Assembly (NCBI RefSeq): GCF_004011695.2
Contig: NC_082421.1
Location: forward strand, 1,184,501-1,248,500
Direction of reading: 5' to 3'
Source: Ascochyta rabiei
Lineage: Eukaryota; Ascomycota; Dothideomycetes; Pleosporales; Didymellaceae
DNA length: 64,000 nt
Of the stretch, positions 10,919 to 23,888 are shown piece after piece (the stretch's first letter is position 1; each line of letters opens with the position of its first letter). Under the pieces are notes generated by a model. It saw only the letters and a program-made list of their open reading frames with translations. It had not been told where the DNA came from and ran no database searches. The translations under genes and the position numbers were made by a program.

Positions 10919-11050
10919 GAAAAGAGTAAAGAGTAAAGAGTAAAGAGTAAAGAGTAAAGAGTAAAGAGTAAAGAGTAAAGAGTAAAGAGTAAAGAGTAAA
11001 GAGTAAAGAGTAAAGAGTAAAGAGTAAAGAGTAAAGAGTAAAGAGAAAAG
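10919..11050 (+). repeat. 7-bp satellite array (AAAGAGT)
   Basis: About 17-18 copies of a 7-bp unit directly following the 12-bp array. Both units share the GAGT core, which suggests one purine-rich tract that expanded with two different periods. Confidence 0.95.
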
Positions 11051-11143
11051 AAAAGGAAATAGGAAATGCGAGCAAGAGGGACAGGGAGAGGGTCCATGGG
11101 ATATCATTACATCTTACACGAATCGCACTTTCACGCTTCTGCA

Positions 11144-13189
11144 TCATGCAGCAGACGACGCGAACAGGACTTTTCGCGGATTGCCCATGGTGAGGCTCTT
11201 CAGTCCGCTTCCACTGCTCTCCATGTCTTCAAGCAATCGGTCCATGCCGCCGAGATCAAGCTCTCCGTGACTGAGAAGAGCTTGATCTGCTCGCCGGCTG
11301 ACTTCCTCTTCCGCCGGCGGTAGTGCGAATATAGCGCCGAGGTCGCGTCCGAGAGCTTGGTTTGTACTCGCCGAAATAACGAGTCGGTGTTCTGCTGCAA
11401 TGAGAATATCTCTGCCGATGGCCATTCGAGATGCAGCAACAGTCGTGTCAAACTGTGCTATCGAGCTGATCGACGCGCCGAGCAGGGGGATGTCATGGAG
11501 CTGGGTGAGGCCAGGACCAGGGAGAGACTGTCCGCGGGCCGAAGCAGTGTTGCGAGTCCAGAACTTGGCCAAATCTGCAATCCTGTATATCTCTGACCCG
11601 TACCAGATGATGACTGAATCCTCAGGCGTGGCGCCGTTCGAAGTGGAAGTAGACGAAGCTACCGACACACCTCCACGGGTCGGTACAGCAACACCAGACG
11701 AGCTGCCGTGGAACAGATGGTCTTCTTTCCTGCGACGAGTGTTCGGTGTCATGGGCGCAAGCGAGTTACGGCCGCCGCGCTTAGGACTGGATGGACCGTT
11801 GCTGCTAGTTTCCTTCTCGGCTGTGCCCACGAAACCGCGCAATGAAAAGGCTGCAGGATCAGCGGGAGGACTCGGGCCTGACTGATCACTGTCCCATACA
11901 CCCCATTCGCCGTCTGCTAGGAGAGCAAGAACGTGACGACCGTCAGACGTCCATGCCGCATCGAGGATTGCTTTGCGAGTAGCAAGAATAGGAGGTGTGT
12001 GCGAGTTGGACCTCATACTTTCGAATGTAGACTTGAACGTGGCGGTAAAGGCACCGGGTTCGGTGTGGCCGCTTGCACTCCGCTTGCGACCTGCAGGCGT
12101 GAATAGATCGTACACACGCGCGGTGCCGGTCAGATCAGTAATGAGAAGCTGAGAGTGGCGACGCTTGGGGTACTGAGCGGTGTTGAAAGCGATGCGAGAG
12201 GCAGGCTTGCGTAGTGTCACGGTCTTGTAAGGGGCGATAGGGTGCGCGCCATTAACAGAGTTTTCAGTGAGTTCAAAGCGCCAGATCTTGAACAGGCCTC
12301 CCAGTTCGGCCGAGTGCGTCGCAATTAACATGTCGAAGCCAGCTGCCGTGCCGGGTCGTGAGCGGGACAGGCCTTGTTGTTTTCTGCGCCGGCGCCCTGG
12401 TGTTGCGCCTACGTCGCCCTCTCCCTCCATGTCCATCTCGTCATCGGTCTCATACTTTGCGCTCGGCTCGGCTCTTGACGTCCAGGTCATAGTAATACCC
12501 CGCGCGATACTCTGGTGTCCATGGAATTTGATCATCTCCTCCCCATATTGCGAGCTGGCGCCCAGTGGCTTCTCCTTTGCTGAATGTGGCGGTGGGCTCA
12601 GTGGCAGAGTGACGATGCGTATGGTGGAATCAGCGCAGGTGGCAGTGAAGACCAGCTTCTTGCTGAAGATAGCCGGCAGCGAGTCTGCAGGGCGAAGTGT
12701 AGAGACAGTAGGCACTCGAGGCACGGCAATGTGCAGGACTTCGGTGTTGAAGGAGAGCTTTATCTGCTGTATGACTGATGGATATGGCTGATCTGGGTCG
12801 AGCTCCTCCTCGTCGTCTGCAAACTCAGCTTGAGGCGCCGGTGGCGCTGGGGCGGCTTTCGCAGGCTCGTCGTCGTCCGAGTCGATGATCATGATCGCAT
12901 CGTTGTTGGCTCCATTGACTTTCTGCGGCTTTGGCGCCTGTTTGGGAGGCGGCGCAGCCTTCTTCAGCGGTCGCCCTCCCCTCCAGATAACGCTCACACC
13001 TGTCTCGTGTCCGTAGAGGAGGATGGTTGAGCCGTTGGGAGCTTTGACCGGGTAGATTGTGGCATCGTGGACTCGCTGCGGAAGCTCATATCTATTCAGT
13101 CGCGTCAAAATTGTCTTTGCCATCATCAGCACCAGAGAGAAATACCTGAGCTGTGTCAGCTTGCCTTTGGTCGTGGCGATAGGCTGCAT
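11144..13189 (-). CDS. WD40-type beta-propeller protein, possibly nucleoporin Nup37
   Basis: The minus-strand frame is open throughout (681 codons), but 13092-13145 reads as a perfect 54-bp intron (GTATTT to GAATAG). Removing it gives a 663-residue protein beginning MQPIATTKGKLTQLR-YELPQRVHD. Blade-like segments include STILLYGHETGVSVIWRGG (about 40-58), KLVFTATCADSTIRIVTLP, DMLIATHSAELGGLFKIWRF, SQLLITDLTGTARVYDLF and AILDAAWTSDGRHVLALLADGEWGVWD. Acidic and low-complexity insertions lie between blades, and the tail is helical (ADQALLSHGELDLGGMDRLLEDME). Large insertions in a small propeller fit filamentous-fungal Nup37, a Y-complex nucleoporin, but I am not sure. It is divergent from APC1 with 329 bp between starts. 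Confidence 0.6.
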   Translation of the reverse strand: MQPIATTKGKLTQLRYFSLVLMMAKTILTRLNRYELPQRVHDATIYPVKAPNGSTILLYGHETGVSVIWRGGRPLKKAAPPPKQAPKPQKVNGANNDAIMIIDSDDDEPAKAAPAPPAPQAEFADDEEELDPDQPYPSVIQQIKLSFNTEVLHIAVPRVPTVSTLRPADSLPAIFSKKLVFTATCADSTIRIVTLPLSPPPHSAKEKPLGASSQYGEEMIKFHGHQSIARGITMTWTSRAEPSAKYETDDEMDMEGEGDVGATPGRRRRKQQGLSRSRPGTAAGFDMLIATHSAELGGLFKIWRFELTENSVNGAHPIAPYKTVTLRKPASRIAFNTAQYPKRRHSQLLITDLTGTARVYDLFTPAGRKRSASGHTEPGAFTATFKSTFESMRSNSHTPPILATRKAILDAAWTSDGRHVLALLADGEWGVWDSDQSGPSPPADPAAFSLRGFVGTAEKETSSNGPSSPKRGGRNSLAPMTPNTRRRKEDHLFHGSSSGVAVPTRGGVSVASSTSTSNGATPEDSVIIWYGSEIYRIADLAKFWTRNTASARGQSLPGPGLTQLHDIPLLGASISSIAQFDTTVAASRMAIGRDILIAAEHRLVISASTNQALGRDLGAIFALPPAEEEVSRRADQALLSHGELDLGGMDRLLEDMESSGSGLKSLTMGNPRKVLFASSAA

Positions 13190-13518
13190 GGCGGCAGGTT
13201 AAGCTTCTAGCTCGAATGTTTGTCAACAGTCGCTCGGTAGCAAGGCAGCAGTAGCGCAGCGCGCCGCACGTGACCGATCTACAGGATTATGTGTGAGTGA
13301 GTGAGCTCAGTGCCGGGGGGGCGTTCTGACTGCAGTCTATGGACTCGCGTTATGGCGTTGAGCTGGTGAGGGTGAAGAAGCTTGGGAGTTTCGTCCTCAA
13401 GCTGGAAGGCGCGGGCGCGTCACTAACAAACAACCAAACCAACCCACCAGCCCACCAACCCACCTACACCAGCCTTTTCGCACCCACAGCGCCCTCATGC
13501 CGCGAACCACGCCTCTGC

Positions 13519-16500
13519 ATGGCCTCCCTTCGCTCAATCGGGGTCCATAGGCCGGCCGCTTTGCAGTACCTGGTCAGCGAATCCATCCTCAGCGAAGACT
13601 GCACCGAGCGCGACTATGTCTGGGACACCTACGCCGATGAGAACCCCGAGCGCCTCACCGACGAGGTAGTCACCACTGAACACCATGTTGTCTGGTCTCG
13701 AGGCGGCATCGTTCGCAAGGTCTTCAACTTTGCGATCGAGAAAGAGAAGGTCATCCAGGCGTTGCTCACATGGTTTCCTGTCGAGGAGCCCACGGGTGCC
13801 GGCACACAAGGTCTGGGACGGGTGGCAGAGCACAGCAGCCATGAACAGTCGAGGGCCTTCCTCACACAGGGAATGCAGCCAGCTACGGACCCAAGTGCTT
13901 CAGCAGATGATGCTTCGAATATCGTTGAAACGAGGGCCCGGGCGCTGGTTGTCTTCCTCAGGTCCCAGGCCCACGTCTTCTTCCTCTCTGGGACTACACA
14001 TATTGTAAATCTTCCATTTGAAGTCGACAGGGCTTTCCCAGCGGCGCGTGGAGTTGTGGTGCAGAGGAGGATTGCACCCATCGTTCACGTTCCCTCAAGC
14101 CCCAAGCTGCCTATGGCTCCTCCCAACTCATTCCTTACGAACACACAATCGTTCCTGTCGCAGGGTCTTTCCCAAAGCTTCACACAAGCGCACCGTCGCA
14201 ACAACTCTTCTCTTGCCACAACACACGGCACGAAAGCCCATCAGAACGGTTCAGCGCTTTTTCTTGGCGATCTGCTCAAGTCATCGGCAGCTCCAAACAC
14301 AGAAGGGCTTCCCAGGCTATTTTCTTTCACAGATCCATTATCGGAGCTTGGTTTAGTAGTCGAGCGCAGTAGTCTGCTGACAAAGAGCGGCTCAGACCAC
14401 CAAAGACCAAGCCAAGTCGTCAACAAAGCTGAGGAGGTTCTCTATGTCTCGCCTCACAACGAGGTTCTGTTTGATCGCAGTGGTAACGACAAGCCTCTTC
14501 TGCTAGTCGTTACGGCCAATTACGAGACCAATGTATTTACCATCTGGTCCGCAGCGTACCTCGAACCCAAATCTATATCAGCTTCTCGTAAACATCATAC
14601 ACCTATTCCACTCTCCAAGTCTCGGCGACGAAGTTCGCATGGTGCTACCTCTACAGGAACGGGCGCGACTACGCCTGCGATTCGAGGTAGTGATAGGCTA
14701 AGAGACAGTCTTGGCGGAGCTCCACGTAGCAAGCCGCCTGTACCGTCTTTTAGAGAGGTCTCGCAGACAAGAGGACGACTGACAGACCAGGCGGTGGATG
14801 ATGCGCTTGCTTCACAGCTCAATCCAGACTTCAATATAGATCGGTTACCCAAAGAGTCCAGGCGCGTCAGCTCGTTGCTCTCGCGAGCTGAGCTGTCAAC
14901 GAGCTTTGATAGATCAGCTTTCCAGGATCTGGCCACACATCGGACCAGCCTAGGCGGCAGCTTCGGTGCGAGTCAACGCAGCCGACGCTCGCTGGGAAAT
15001 GAACGGACAAGCCTGGGAGGTTACTCGCAGTCGCGTAATCGAGCTTCTACGCCTGGCAGCATTGCTTCGCGTATGAGCTTCGGCGGTGCGGATATCGACG
15101 ATACCCTGGACGATACTATGGAGGAGAGCACGTACGATATCATGGAGGAGTACAACGAGTACGATGATGTCTTCGCATCCCCCGAAGATGGGGCTGAACC
15201 ACAACCGGCCGATGGACTACGAAAGGAGCTGGTCATGACTGTGGTTGATCAAATACCCGCGACCCAGTACCTGAAGAGCGGCATCTTCGCATTGAGTGAT
15301 CCCACAGTGACAAAAAAAGTAAGCTTCTGTTAGGCTACTACCATGTGTTTGAGCTAACTGATTACAGGACAACGAGCGTTCCAAGGTCTTGACTCTTAAC
15401 GCGCCTTTCAACTCTGCAACACTGCATGAGCGGAAGCTCTACCTTTACATCTCGCACTCCTCGCTAAGCGCGCCGCTCGAATGTGAGATTGCGGTAACGC
15501 GAAAACGCCTGGATACTCCACCATCGACGCTTCGCTCTCAACCGAGCAGTGCCGTCGTTCGGTATGCGTGTTGGCCTAAACTGGTGGATACCAAGCAACT
15601 TGGGGACGCTATCGATCTGGCCAAAATCAGAGACGGTCACATTGAACGAGTTGTTTTACTCAGTTCCTCTAAGCCCACGGAGCCATGCTTGTCTCTAGCC
15701 GCAGGTTGGGGTACCCAGTTGCCTCTGAAGATGAACCTAGGGCCACTCAAGCTTTTTGATCCGTACGCTATCCATGAACACAGGCACCGAGGTACCGCTG
15801 GACTCAAGAGGACTATAACTCCACGACGACCTCTGCAGCAACTCATTTCGCCCGGACGTGCGAGTCAGCTCGAAATCGTCGATGCCGATGCGAGAAGGCA
15901 TCGCGTAGAGGCCATACTTGCACCGACGGATCAGGTTGTTCGAGACTATTTCCGTGTAATTTCTACCATTCTTCCCAACTATGCGGGTGACTTTCTTCTC
16001 CAGATCTGGTGGACTATACGGAAATCATTATCTGGCAGTTCTTCCAGCAGCGACTGGATAGCCTTTGTTTCCACTCTGTTTACACTTGTGGTACCTTTCT
16101 TGGACGACAAGCCACGGAGAGCAAACAGTCGGGCGAAGTCTCACCAACGACGTAGTTCAGCACGGCCTTCAACCCAAGCCAAGCCTGACGAAGCTGTAGA
16201 TGACGAAGATTCAGCTTGGCACCTGATGTGCAACCGTCAGAATTTGCAACCACAAGCAAAGAGCTGGACTTCTTCGTCATGGGCATGGGCGTTGCACTCC
16301 AGTCCAGCAGCCGCAACAATGGGCCCGCCTTCCAGGCGCACATCCGCGCACCAGACCGGCCCTATAGCGCCGCAGCTCAAAACAAAGCAGAACCTGTTAA
16401 TCGATTGTTTAGACAACGCTCGACAGTTTTGTCAGACACAACTAGGCAAGACGGCTAACGACCATTGGCGGCGACTGTCACCATCTGAGAAACAAGACCT

Positions 16501-19500
16501 GCGCATATCATCCCTTGCAGAGGTCTTAGTCTCTCTTCATCTGCATTGCGAGGAACGTAAACTGGATGTTTTGTCCCAGGACCCAGCAGGTTCACGGATC
16601 GGGAACCTGATTCCAGTACTAGCCCAGCTCAGCCATTGGCTTCGGTGGGAAGGATGGGGATGGCAGAAAGGTGGCTTCTATGATCTTGGAGGTGCCTCGA
16701 GTGATGACTGGACGTACGATGAATCGAGCTTGAGCTCCAGGGTTCGACTGCACGCGCGGCCGTCGGACGCACCACCACCCTCGATTTTGGATTGGCTCAG
16801 CACCGTTGTAGGGCCTCGACGTTATGCTCCATTCCCCACACTAGCGATGCTCATCCGGAAGTCCAAAGCATCTCCTCATTCATCAATCAATATTGACGAG
16901 ATTGTTGCTAGTGTGACTCCAAGGACCATGGCGTTGCACAGGTTCTTCCGCGATATCGATCCAACATCCAGCCCTCGCAAGGTCGTGGAGCTGATCGAGG
17001 CCTGTGCAATTAGCACAGATATGATTGTCACTTTACCAGAGGCCGCAAAAGCACCGCTGATGGAAGCCATCACCAGGTGTCAAGCCAACCCACCTACCAC
17101 CTGGTCAAGTTCGCTACTCAAGCTCGTTCAACGCGAAGATCTTGACCTCATCTCGGCTTCAAATGGGGATGTCGTTCACGACGTCCACCACAACCCTATC
17201 TACATGGCTGCGGCAACACGCGATATCCACGCGATTTGCCAAGGAGCCGATCGATCAGAGCCGGTCCAATCTACAGCTGAAGTTGATCGTCACTACATTA
17301 CCAGACTGATTTTCCGTGAAGACAGGCGATTCATGGAAGCACATACACTCCTGGAGCCTTTGAGGCAAACAGTTGCTGAGTATCGTGCCGACAGCAGATC
17401 TGACGAAGCTGCGATTCTAGAAGGACAGAAGATCATGATGCAATGGGTCATGATTCGCACCTTCTCACTGCCTGTTGGTAGCTCCATGATCAAGTTCAGC
17501 AGCAAAAAGCCACTGTTGACTGAGAAATACCCTCTATATGGCTTCTCTACATCATGCCTGATGAAACCTATGGGCAACGTTGTCACGGCCGAACGTCAGA
17601 ACTACTCAGAGGAGAAATACTTTTGGGCTTTCTTTAACGCAGGTGCTGCCGCAGGTCTGAGCATATCTCGAGACGCTCAAGGTATCGATACCTCTTGGAT
17701 CATGTACAACAAACCCGCCGAATTAACCAACAAGCATGCGGGCCTTTTGCTCGGTCTTGGTTTGAATGGCCACCTACGCACAATCGCCAAGTGGTTGTCG
17801 TTCAAATATCTCACCCCTAAGCACACCATGACGTCTGTGGGTCTGCTCCTAGGCTTGTCCGCGTCGTTCATGGGGACAATGGATACGCTTGTGACACGTC
17901 TGCTGTCTGTCCATGTGACTAGGATGCTACCACCGGGGGCAGCAGAGCTCAATCTGTCTCCGTACACGCAGACGACTGGGCTGATGGGCATTGGTCTACT
18001 GTACTACAACACACAACATCGACGCATGAGCGAAGTCATGCTCTCAGAGATAGAGCATGTCGAAGTCCCAGATCCATCGGAACCACCAGACTCTCTGCGC
18101 GACGAGGCCTACAGACTGTCCGCAGGCTTTGCCCTAGGTTTTATTAATTTGGGCAAGGGCAGGGACCTGGGTGGTCTTCGTGACATGCAAATCGTTCAGC
18201 GCTTGATGACAGTTGCCGTGGCACCGAAGTCAGTCAACGTCGTTCACATTCTTGATCAAGCGACTGCCGGTGCAGTCATTGCCATTGCGTTGATCTACAT
18301 GAAGACGCATGATCGCATGGTCGCCCGCAAGATTGATGTGCCAGATACGCTTCCGCAATTCGACTATGTCCGACCAGACATATTTCTCCTTCGGACTTTA
18401 GCAAAGCATATCATCATGTGGGACGATATTGAAGCAAGCGATGACTGGATGATCAATAATCTACCAGTAGAGTACCGGGAGAACTTCGACCTTAAGAGCA
18501 TTTCCAAACTACGCAGCGAGCAAATGCCGTTTTACAATATTGTTGCCGGTCTGCTTTGGAGCATTTCCCTCAAGCACGCAGGCACAGGCGACGTACAAGT
18601 CCGGGACTTCTTAGTCAGATATCTTGACCAATTCATGCGCATCGCCAAGCTTACGTCCATCCGCTACGACTCCCGCCTTGCCCGGAACACGGTTCGCAAC
18701 TGCCAGGACCTCATCGCTCTCTCTGCCGCTACTGTCATGGCTGGCACTGGTGACCTTGACGTCCTCCGCCGTTTGCGTGCACTTCATGGCCGCATTGGCC
18801 CCGACACACCGTACGGCAGCCACCTTGCAGCTCATATGGCGTTTGGCGCGCTCTTTATCGCTGGCGGCACGCAGACTTTTAGCAGGAGTAACAAAGCTGT
18901 TGCGAGTCTCATTTGCGCTTTCTACCCGCTCTTCCCCTCGGATGTCCAGGATAGCCGCGCTCACCTGCAAGCCTTCCGCCACTTCTGGGTATTGGCTGCT
19001 GAGCCGAGGTGTCTTGTGGTTCGCGACGTAGATACAGGACGCGCAATGAGTATGCCCATCACAATACATTTCAGGGATGATGCGCAGGCTTCCAAGAGTC
19101 TAGTGGCGCCCTGCTTACTCCCAGAGGTCAGGGAGATCAGTCGCATCGAAACCACAGACGTAAACTACTGGCCCACAACCCTCGATTTCGTCAACAACGC
19201 GAGCCACCTCCACGCTTTCCAGAAGAACCAAACACTTCACGTCCGCCGCAGAAGCGCCCGAGACACATACTCCACCTCGTTTTCCGCTACCCTCGTCGCG
19301 CTCAATGAAGCCCAATCCTCGCGTACTTCGCACCTTCTCTTCCACTGGATCTTCAGCATCCCTGCTGTCGCCGAGTTCGTCGGTACGAGTGACGCCGCGC
19401 TCGTCCTTCCCGTCGATCCGCACTCCAAGACGCTGCTCGATCCCAGGAGTACCGTTGTGGAGAGCCGGCTCGTGCTGGGCAGGCTGGGGAAGAGTTGGAG

Positions 19501-19651
19501 AGTCGATGAGCTGAGGGAGCTGAGGGGCGTGTTCGAGTGGGCTGAGATGGAGAGTCGGAAGGATGGCAGGCTGAGGTGGTTAGGGAGGGAGGTTGTCGAG
19601 CGGTTGAGGGCGGGTGTGCTGGAGCGAGGACGGCAGATTGGGGCCGGTTAG
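13519..19651 (+). CDS. APC1: Anaphase-promoting complex subunit 1 (APC1/BimE)
   Basis: Two exons, 13519-15318 and 15368-19651, with a 49-bp intron, encode 2027 residues. The start at MASLRSIGVHRPAALQYL was chosen because fungal Apc1/BimE proteins begin like this; the frame opens 60 codons earlier but that part is Pro/Asn-rich leader. The N-terminal half is a WD40-like propeller with long Ser-rich loops (about 430-580). About residues 1380-1600 hold proteasome/cyclosome repeats: GLLLGLGLNGHLRT, VGLLLGLSASFMGT, TGLMGIGLLYYNTQHRRMSE, AGFALGFINLGKGRDLGGL and AGAVIAIALIYM. Apc1 is the largest scaffold of the APC/C, the ubiquitin ligase for securin and cyclins. Its 3' end is 147 bp from that of convergent UTP22. 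Confidence 0.95.
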
Positions 19652-19798
19652 AGTAGAGATAGGTTACGGATGGCTTTCCGAAACAAACGAAATCATTTGT
19701 TCGCGAGCCATACAACTCAGATGCGAAGCATATTTTACCAATCTTCGAACGTCTAATGGTATCCTTCTCTACTTCCAATGCCCATATCATAACCTCAC

Positions 19799-22700
19799 TC
19801 AACCCTTCACTTCAACACTCTTAATAAGCTCCCCACCCAACCTCAGGATCTCATTCACGACCGCCTCCTTATTAACGCGAATCTCGACATTCCTCCCCTT
19901 GTCCTTGTCCGCCTCGCTAACCCTGACTTTGACAGGCACACTGTTCCACCCGGGTTTAACCTTCCAGCTGCGCTGGCCCGTGACGAGGGGGTTCCACAGC
20001 CCGACGATGCTGTCCAGCGTCTCTGGGTCCCAGAACCAGAGGACGCTGTCGCCGTAGATGGCAAGCAGGTCTTGGGCGAAGAGGGAGGGGAGCGGTGGGG
20101 TGGCGGGTTGGATGCGCGTGGCGTGTTGGATTTCGAGGTTCTTGAACTGGTGGGCTGAGCTGGATTTGCGCTTCTTGGAGTGCGAGGGGGTGTGCTTGGA
20201 GGCTAGGGTGATGGTGATGTCGTAGTCTGCTGTTGAGGCTGTGAAGAGAGATTCCGGGCTTAGTTCGGGCGGGCTGTCATCTTTGCCGCTGTTGATGTGG
20301 GATAGCAGGCGGTCTTCGTCTGCTCGTACGGCCTGGGAGGCGGCCTTCGCTAGGGCGGTGAGGCGTGCGGCAACCACTTTTTCGGGCTGGGCTTTGTCTG
20401 TCCATGTCGTGCCCTCTTCGTCGAGGTTTGTGGCTGCGAAGAGCACGACGCGGTTCATCGCCGGATCGATTCTTCGCCAGGCCTCGAACCGGGTCTGCAG
20501 GCGCTCGAGGTCGCTCGGTTTCATGCCCTTTTGCTGTGTAGCATCTTCGAGATCGGCCGGATTGGCGGAGAAGGTGGAGCTGAAGTCGACAATGAGTGGC
20601 TCGTGGCGCCAGTCCCAGCGGCCGAGCCAGGAGAGCGTGCGAAGGAAGCCTGTTGTTGATGTTGCTGGAACAGGCCATGGGTAGGGTTGGAGGAATGTGC
20701 GGATAACGAGGAGTTCGATAAGTTCGGCGGAGAAGTGGGGAGCAAGAAGATGTGAAGCAAACCACAGTTTTGTCAGCCTGATTGATGGTGAGAGAGCAGG
20801 GAAACGGGTGCAGAGTGTCTGTAGGACCTGCGAGTGTAGCGGCGACTGGACGAATTCGCGCTTATAGAGTGCGAGCGACGCAGCTGCTGACTCACGGGAT
20901 GGAGCATCAAGGGTCTTATCCTTGAGTTGGCGCTCGAACAGAGTGACCTCACGATCGTGGTAGATGCGAATGCGGAAGGTGAAGCCTGCAGCAGACGTAA
21001 CGTCCAGGAACGCTTGATTCTGCGCCGGCTGTGATGGGTTTTCAAGACCAACACGAGAAACGTACTCAGATTCTGTCTCGGTCAGGAGGTCTGCGATACG
21101 TAGCAGGAAAGCAATCTTGGTCCGTTGGATAGCACAAAGATCGTCAGGCCAGCGCCCAGAGCCTTCGAACTGAAGCACGACTGAGGCAGGCACATGTCCG
21201 GCGGCGGGTGGCTCCACAGACGCGTAGCGTAGTTGTGCATCCGCAGCCCTGATCGAGCGAAGTTGCAACGGCAAATCCTCCAGGGCACGGATGTCCTTCT
21301 CCATTGTGGCGAAAGCGTTCATGATCGAAAGGAAGGGCGCTACACCTGATGCTCCCTGAATGCAGCCAGCACTGACGAGATGAGCGAAATCATCTCCAGT
21401 GAATCTGAGCTCATCCGTTGCTTGTACGATCTTGTGCTGCTGGAGAATGTAGCACACAATCTGCTCAATAACGGATGCCGATGCTTCTTTCAGAGACCAA
21501 ACCACACTCTCAGTGATACTTCCATCTTTGAAGCGCCTGAGCTCGGACTTTTCGCCCCAGAACTTGCGGAAAGCAGCCGCCTCTTGCTTGTTCTCGGCCG
21601 CCGGCCCATGGTCAACAGTCCGGTTTGCATTCGCTGGGTCGGTCGCAAAGTTGACGAGAATGCTCTTGCGCTGCTTCTCTTGAGGCCGTCGTACAGCAAT
21701 GGACCAATCATCTTCTTCCGGCATCATGAAAGATATCGATGTGACTCTATCGGTGAGTGCACGAGTCAAAGTAATGTACAGCTTACGGCAGACATCGCCG
21801 ATCTGCTCGTAGTACTCGTCGCTCGCTGGGTCCAGACTGAGTGCTGAAAGAGGGATCTCGAGGTTGGCATCGTACTTGAGCTTCAGGAGCTCGGTCTTCA
21901 GGATGAACGTCGAGTCGAACTGATCGAAGACAGTGTCACTCAGCATGTCCACGGTTGCTTTTGCTTCCTGGCGAAGGCATGCGTACGACCACTGTGTCAT
22001 CTTGAACAGGATGTTCTGGCCTCGAGGACCATCATAAAAGACCGGCGTGGTGTTGCCCTTTGGGATGGTGATGTTGTGCGCCTGCAAAACGACAGCCTTC
22101 TTGCTCAGGTCATGACGGGCGAGGAATTGAAGAGTGGCCTTGAACAGCTGGTAGCTACTGTAGCCAGGTGACAACGGTTGCGCGCCAGTCGTTTGGTTTG
22201 GCTGCAGCAGAAGAGCCACAAGGGCCGCCCACTCGAAGTTGCCAAAGCCGCCTTTTCGCAGCTGGCTTCCAAAGCCACGCTGCTTGAGCCATATGCGACC
22301 GAGAATACACGCGTCCTTGAATGCATCCGCTTTGGTAGCAGTTGCATACAGCAGCTTGAGGTAGGCAGTAATATTCGCATCCGACTGCAACGCGCTGTTG
22401 TAGAACGGCGTCGGCGGTAGTGTCTTGCTGGTAGCCTCCTCCTCGCTACCCTTGGGCCGCACGGCGTTCGAGTTTGGCAACAGCTTGTTCGGCGCAAATG
22501 TGTTCTCTGGCAGAGCGGGAATGATGTTGATCCTAGCTTTGGAGCTGGAGAAGTCGTCTGCATCGCCGTCGGCGCTTGGTCGTATGACGATGATAGGCTG
22601 AAGCTGGTTTCCATGCCAACTCTCGAAGGATAGCTCGAACTTGTGCTTCTTCGCACCCTTGATGCCAGCAGCCAGGCAGGCCAGGTAGTATGCGCGTTTA

Positions 22701-23454
22701 TAGAAGTACCGGTGGTTTAGGTAGTCTTTTTCCTGGAAAAGGGACTCGGGCATGGTAACCACAAGGTCGATTGCTATGCCCTCGTCGGACTTTGTCGCAG
22801 TTTTGAGGGGATAGCTGCCGGTTGCGTTGATGCTCGACGGTCGCTCGTACTGCAGCTTGTACTTTGCATCCTTGGGTGGGCGAGGGCTGGGGAATGGCAC
22901 AGCGATGCCGGCGGATTTCAAAGCCTTTTCTGCTTCTAAAATCTACACAGAGTTAGCGGCGTGAGCTCAAGCCAGAGACAACAACTCACTGGCAAAGCGT
23001 CTCGGTTCGGTATCTGTTCGATGATTGTCTTCAAAGTGCGCATGGCGTTCTCGGCCGGGGCCTCCTTCTTTCCGTACTTGGGCTTGACCTGCTCCAGCAA
23101 CTCGTCGACTTGGAGCTTGAACATGTTCGACTTGAACGATTCGGATGTGTAGACGCCATCTTGCAGAGTCGCAGCAGGCCTCTTCGGCGCTTTCTGGGCT
23201 GGAGTGGCAGACGCAGCCGGTGTGGATTTCTTGTTCTTCTGCGCAACGCTCTCCTCTGCATCCTCGTCGTCGCTCACGCTCACGCTCACGCTCACGCCCT
23301 CGCCGCCTGCTGGCCCCTCCATGGAAACGTCGCTGTCTTCGCCATGTGCCTCGTCGCCAATGTCCGAATCTGCACTGTCAAATCCAGCGAAGCTTCCCTC
23401 ACTCTCATCCTCGGACTGCTCGAGCTTTCTGCGTTTGGTAGCGGGCGGCGCCAT
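19799..23454 (-). CDS. UTP22: U3 snoRNP/UtpC protein Utp22 (Nrap family)
   Basis: Two exons on the minus strand, 23454-22990 and 22942-19799, separated by a 47-bp phase-0 intron (GTGAGT to GTGTAG), give 1202 residues. The head (1-100) is basic then acidic, MAPPATKRRKLEQSEDESEG, as in nucleolar proteins. The rest matches the Nrap/Utp22 family: ELLEQVKPKYGKKE, YERPSSINATGSYPLKT, VVTMPESLFQEKDYLNHRYFYKRAYYL, ILGRIWLKQRGFGS, FWGEKSELRRFKDGSITESVVW and LTKLWFASHLLAPHFSAELIELL. These proteins fold like degenerate nucleotidyltransferase/CCA-enzyme dimers and act with Rrp7 and casein kinase 2 in UtpC of the small-subunit processome. Divergent from the methyltransferase gene. Confidence 0.94.
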
Positions 23455-23888
23455 TGTCGTGTTTGTGCGGTGCTTGCGGACTTGCGCGACTGAAATTTGC
23501 GCGGACGAACTTTTTGGTAGATTGACAGGGATGCTGCACCTACCGCAGGTGCTTATCGATAATTACAGTGTCCCCCCCCCCTGTAGGACCCCGGATTCGG
23601 CACGAGGTGACGTTTGGAGCCTCTCCATGCACCCCTCATCATGCAACTCGTTAGGTATTAGCTCATAGATGGTCGCTATCAATCTCTTCTCTGTTCCTGC
23701 AACTCTTGCTTCTCATCTCTGTGTAGCTGTTGCACAACAAACTCCAACAAGAGCTCCGTCAAACCCCTACGCTGCACCGTTGGAAGACGCTCTTCAAGCT
23801 GTCTACTTTAGCTCTCCTCCCCCGCCCACCGCTTGGCCTCTGTCTAGCTCTCAAGCTGCCGGCCCTACCGCTTACCAGACCTCTTACT

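Noticed and set aside
10531..11050. Regular repeats resembling a CRISPR array
   Set aside because: There are no unique spacers between units, and the genome is eukaryotic.
10454..11147. Three minus-strand frames of 194-225 codons and two plus-strand frames over the satellite
   Set aside because: They are translations of the 12-bp and 7-bp repeats and have no other content.
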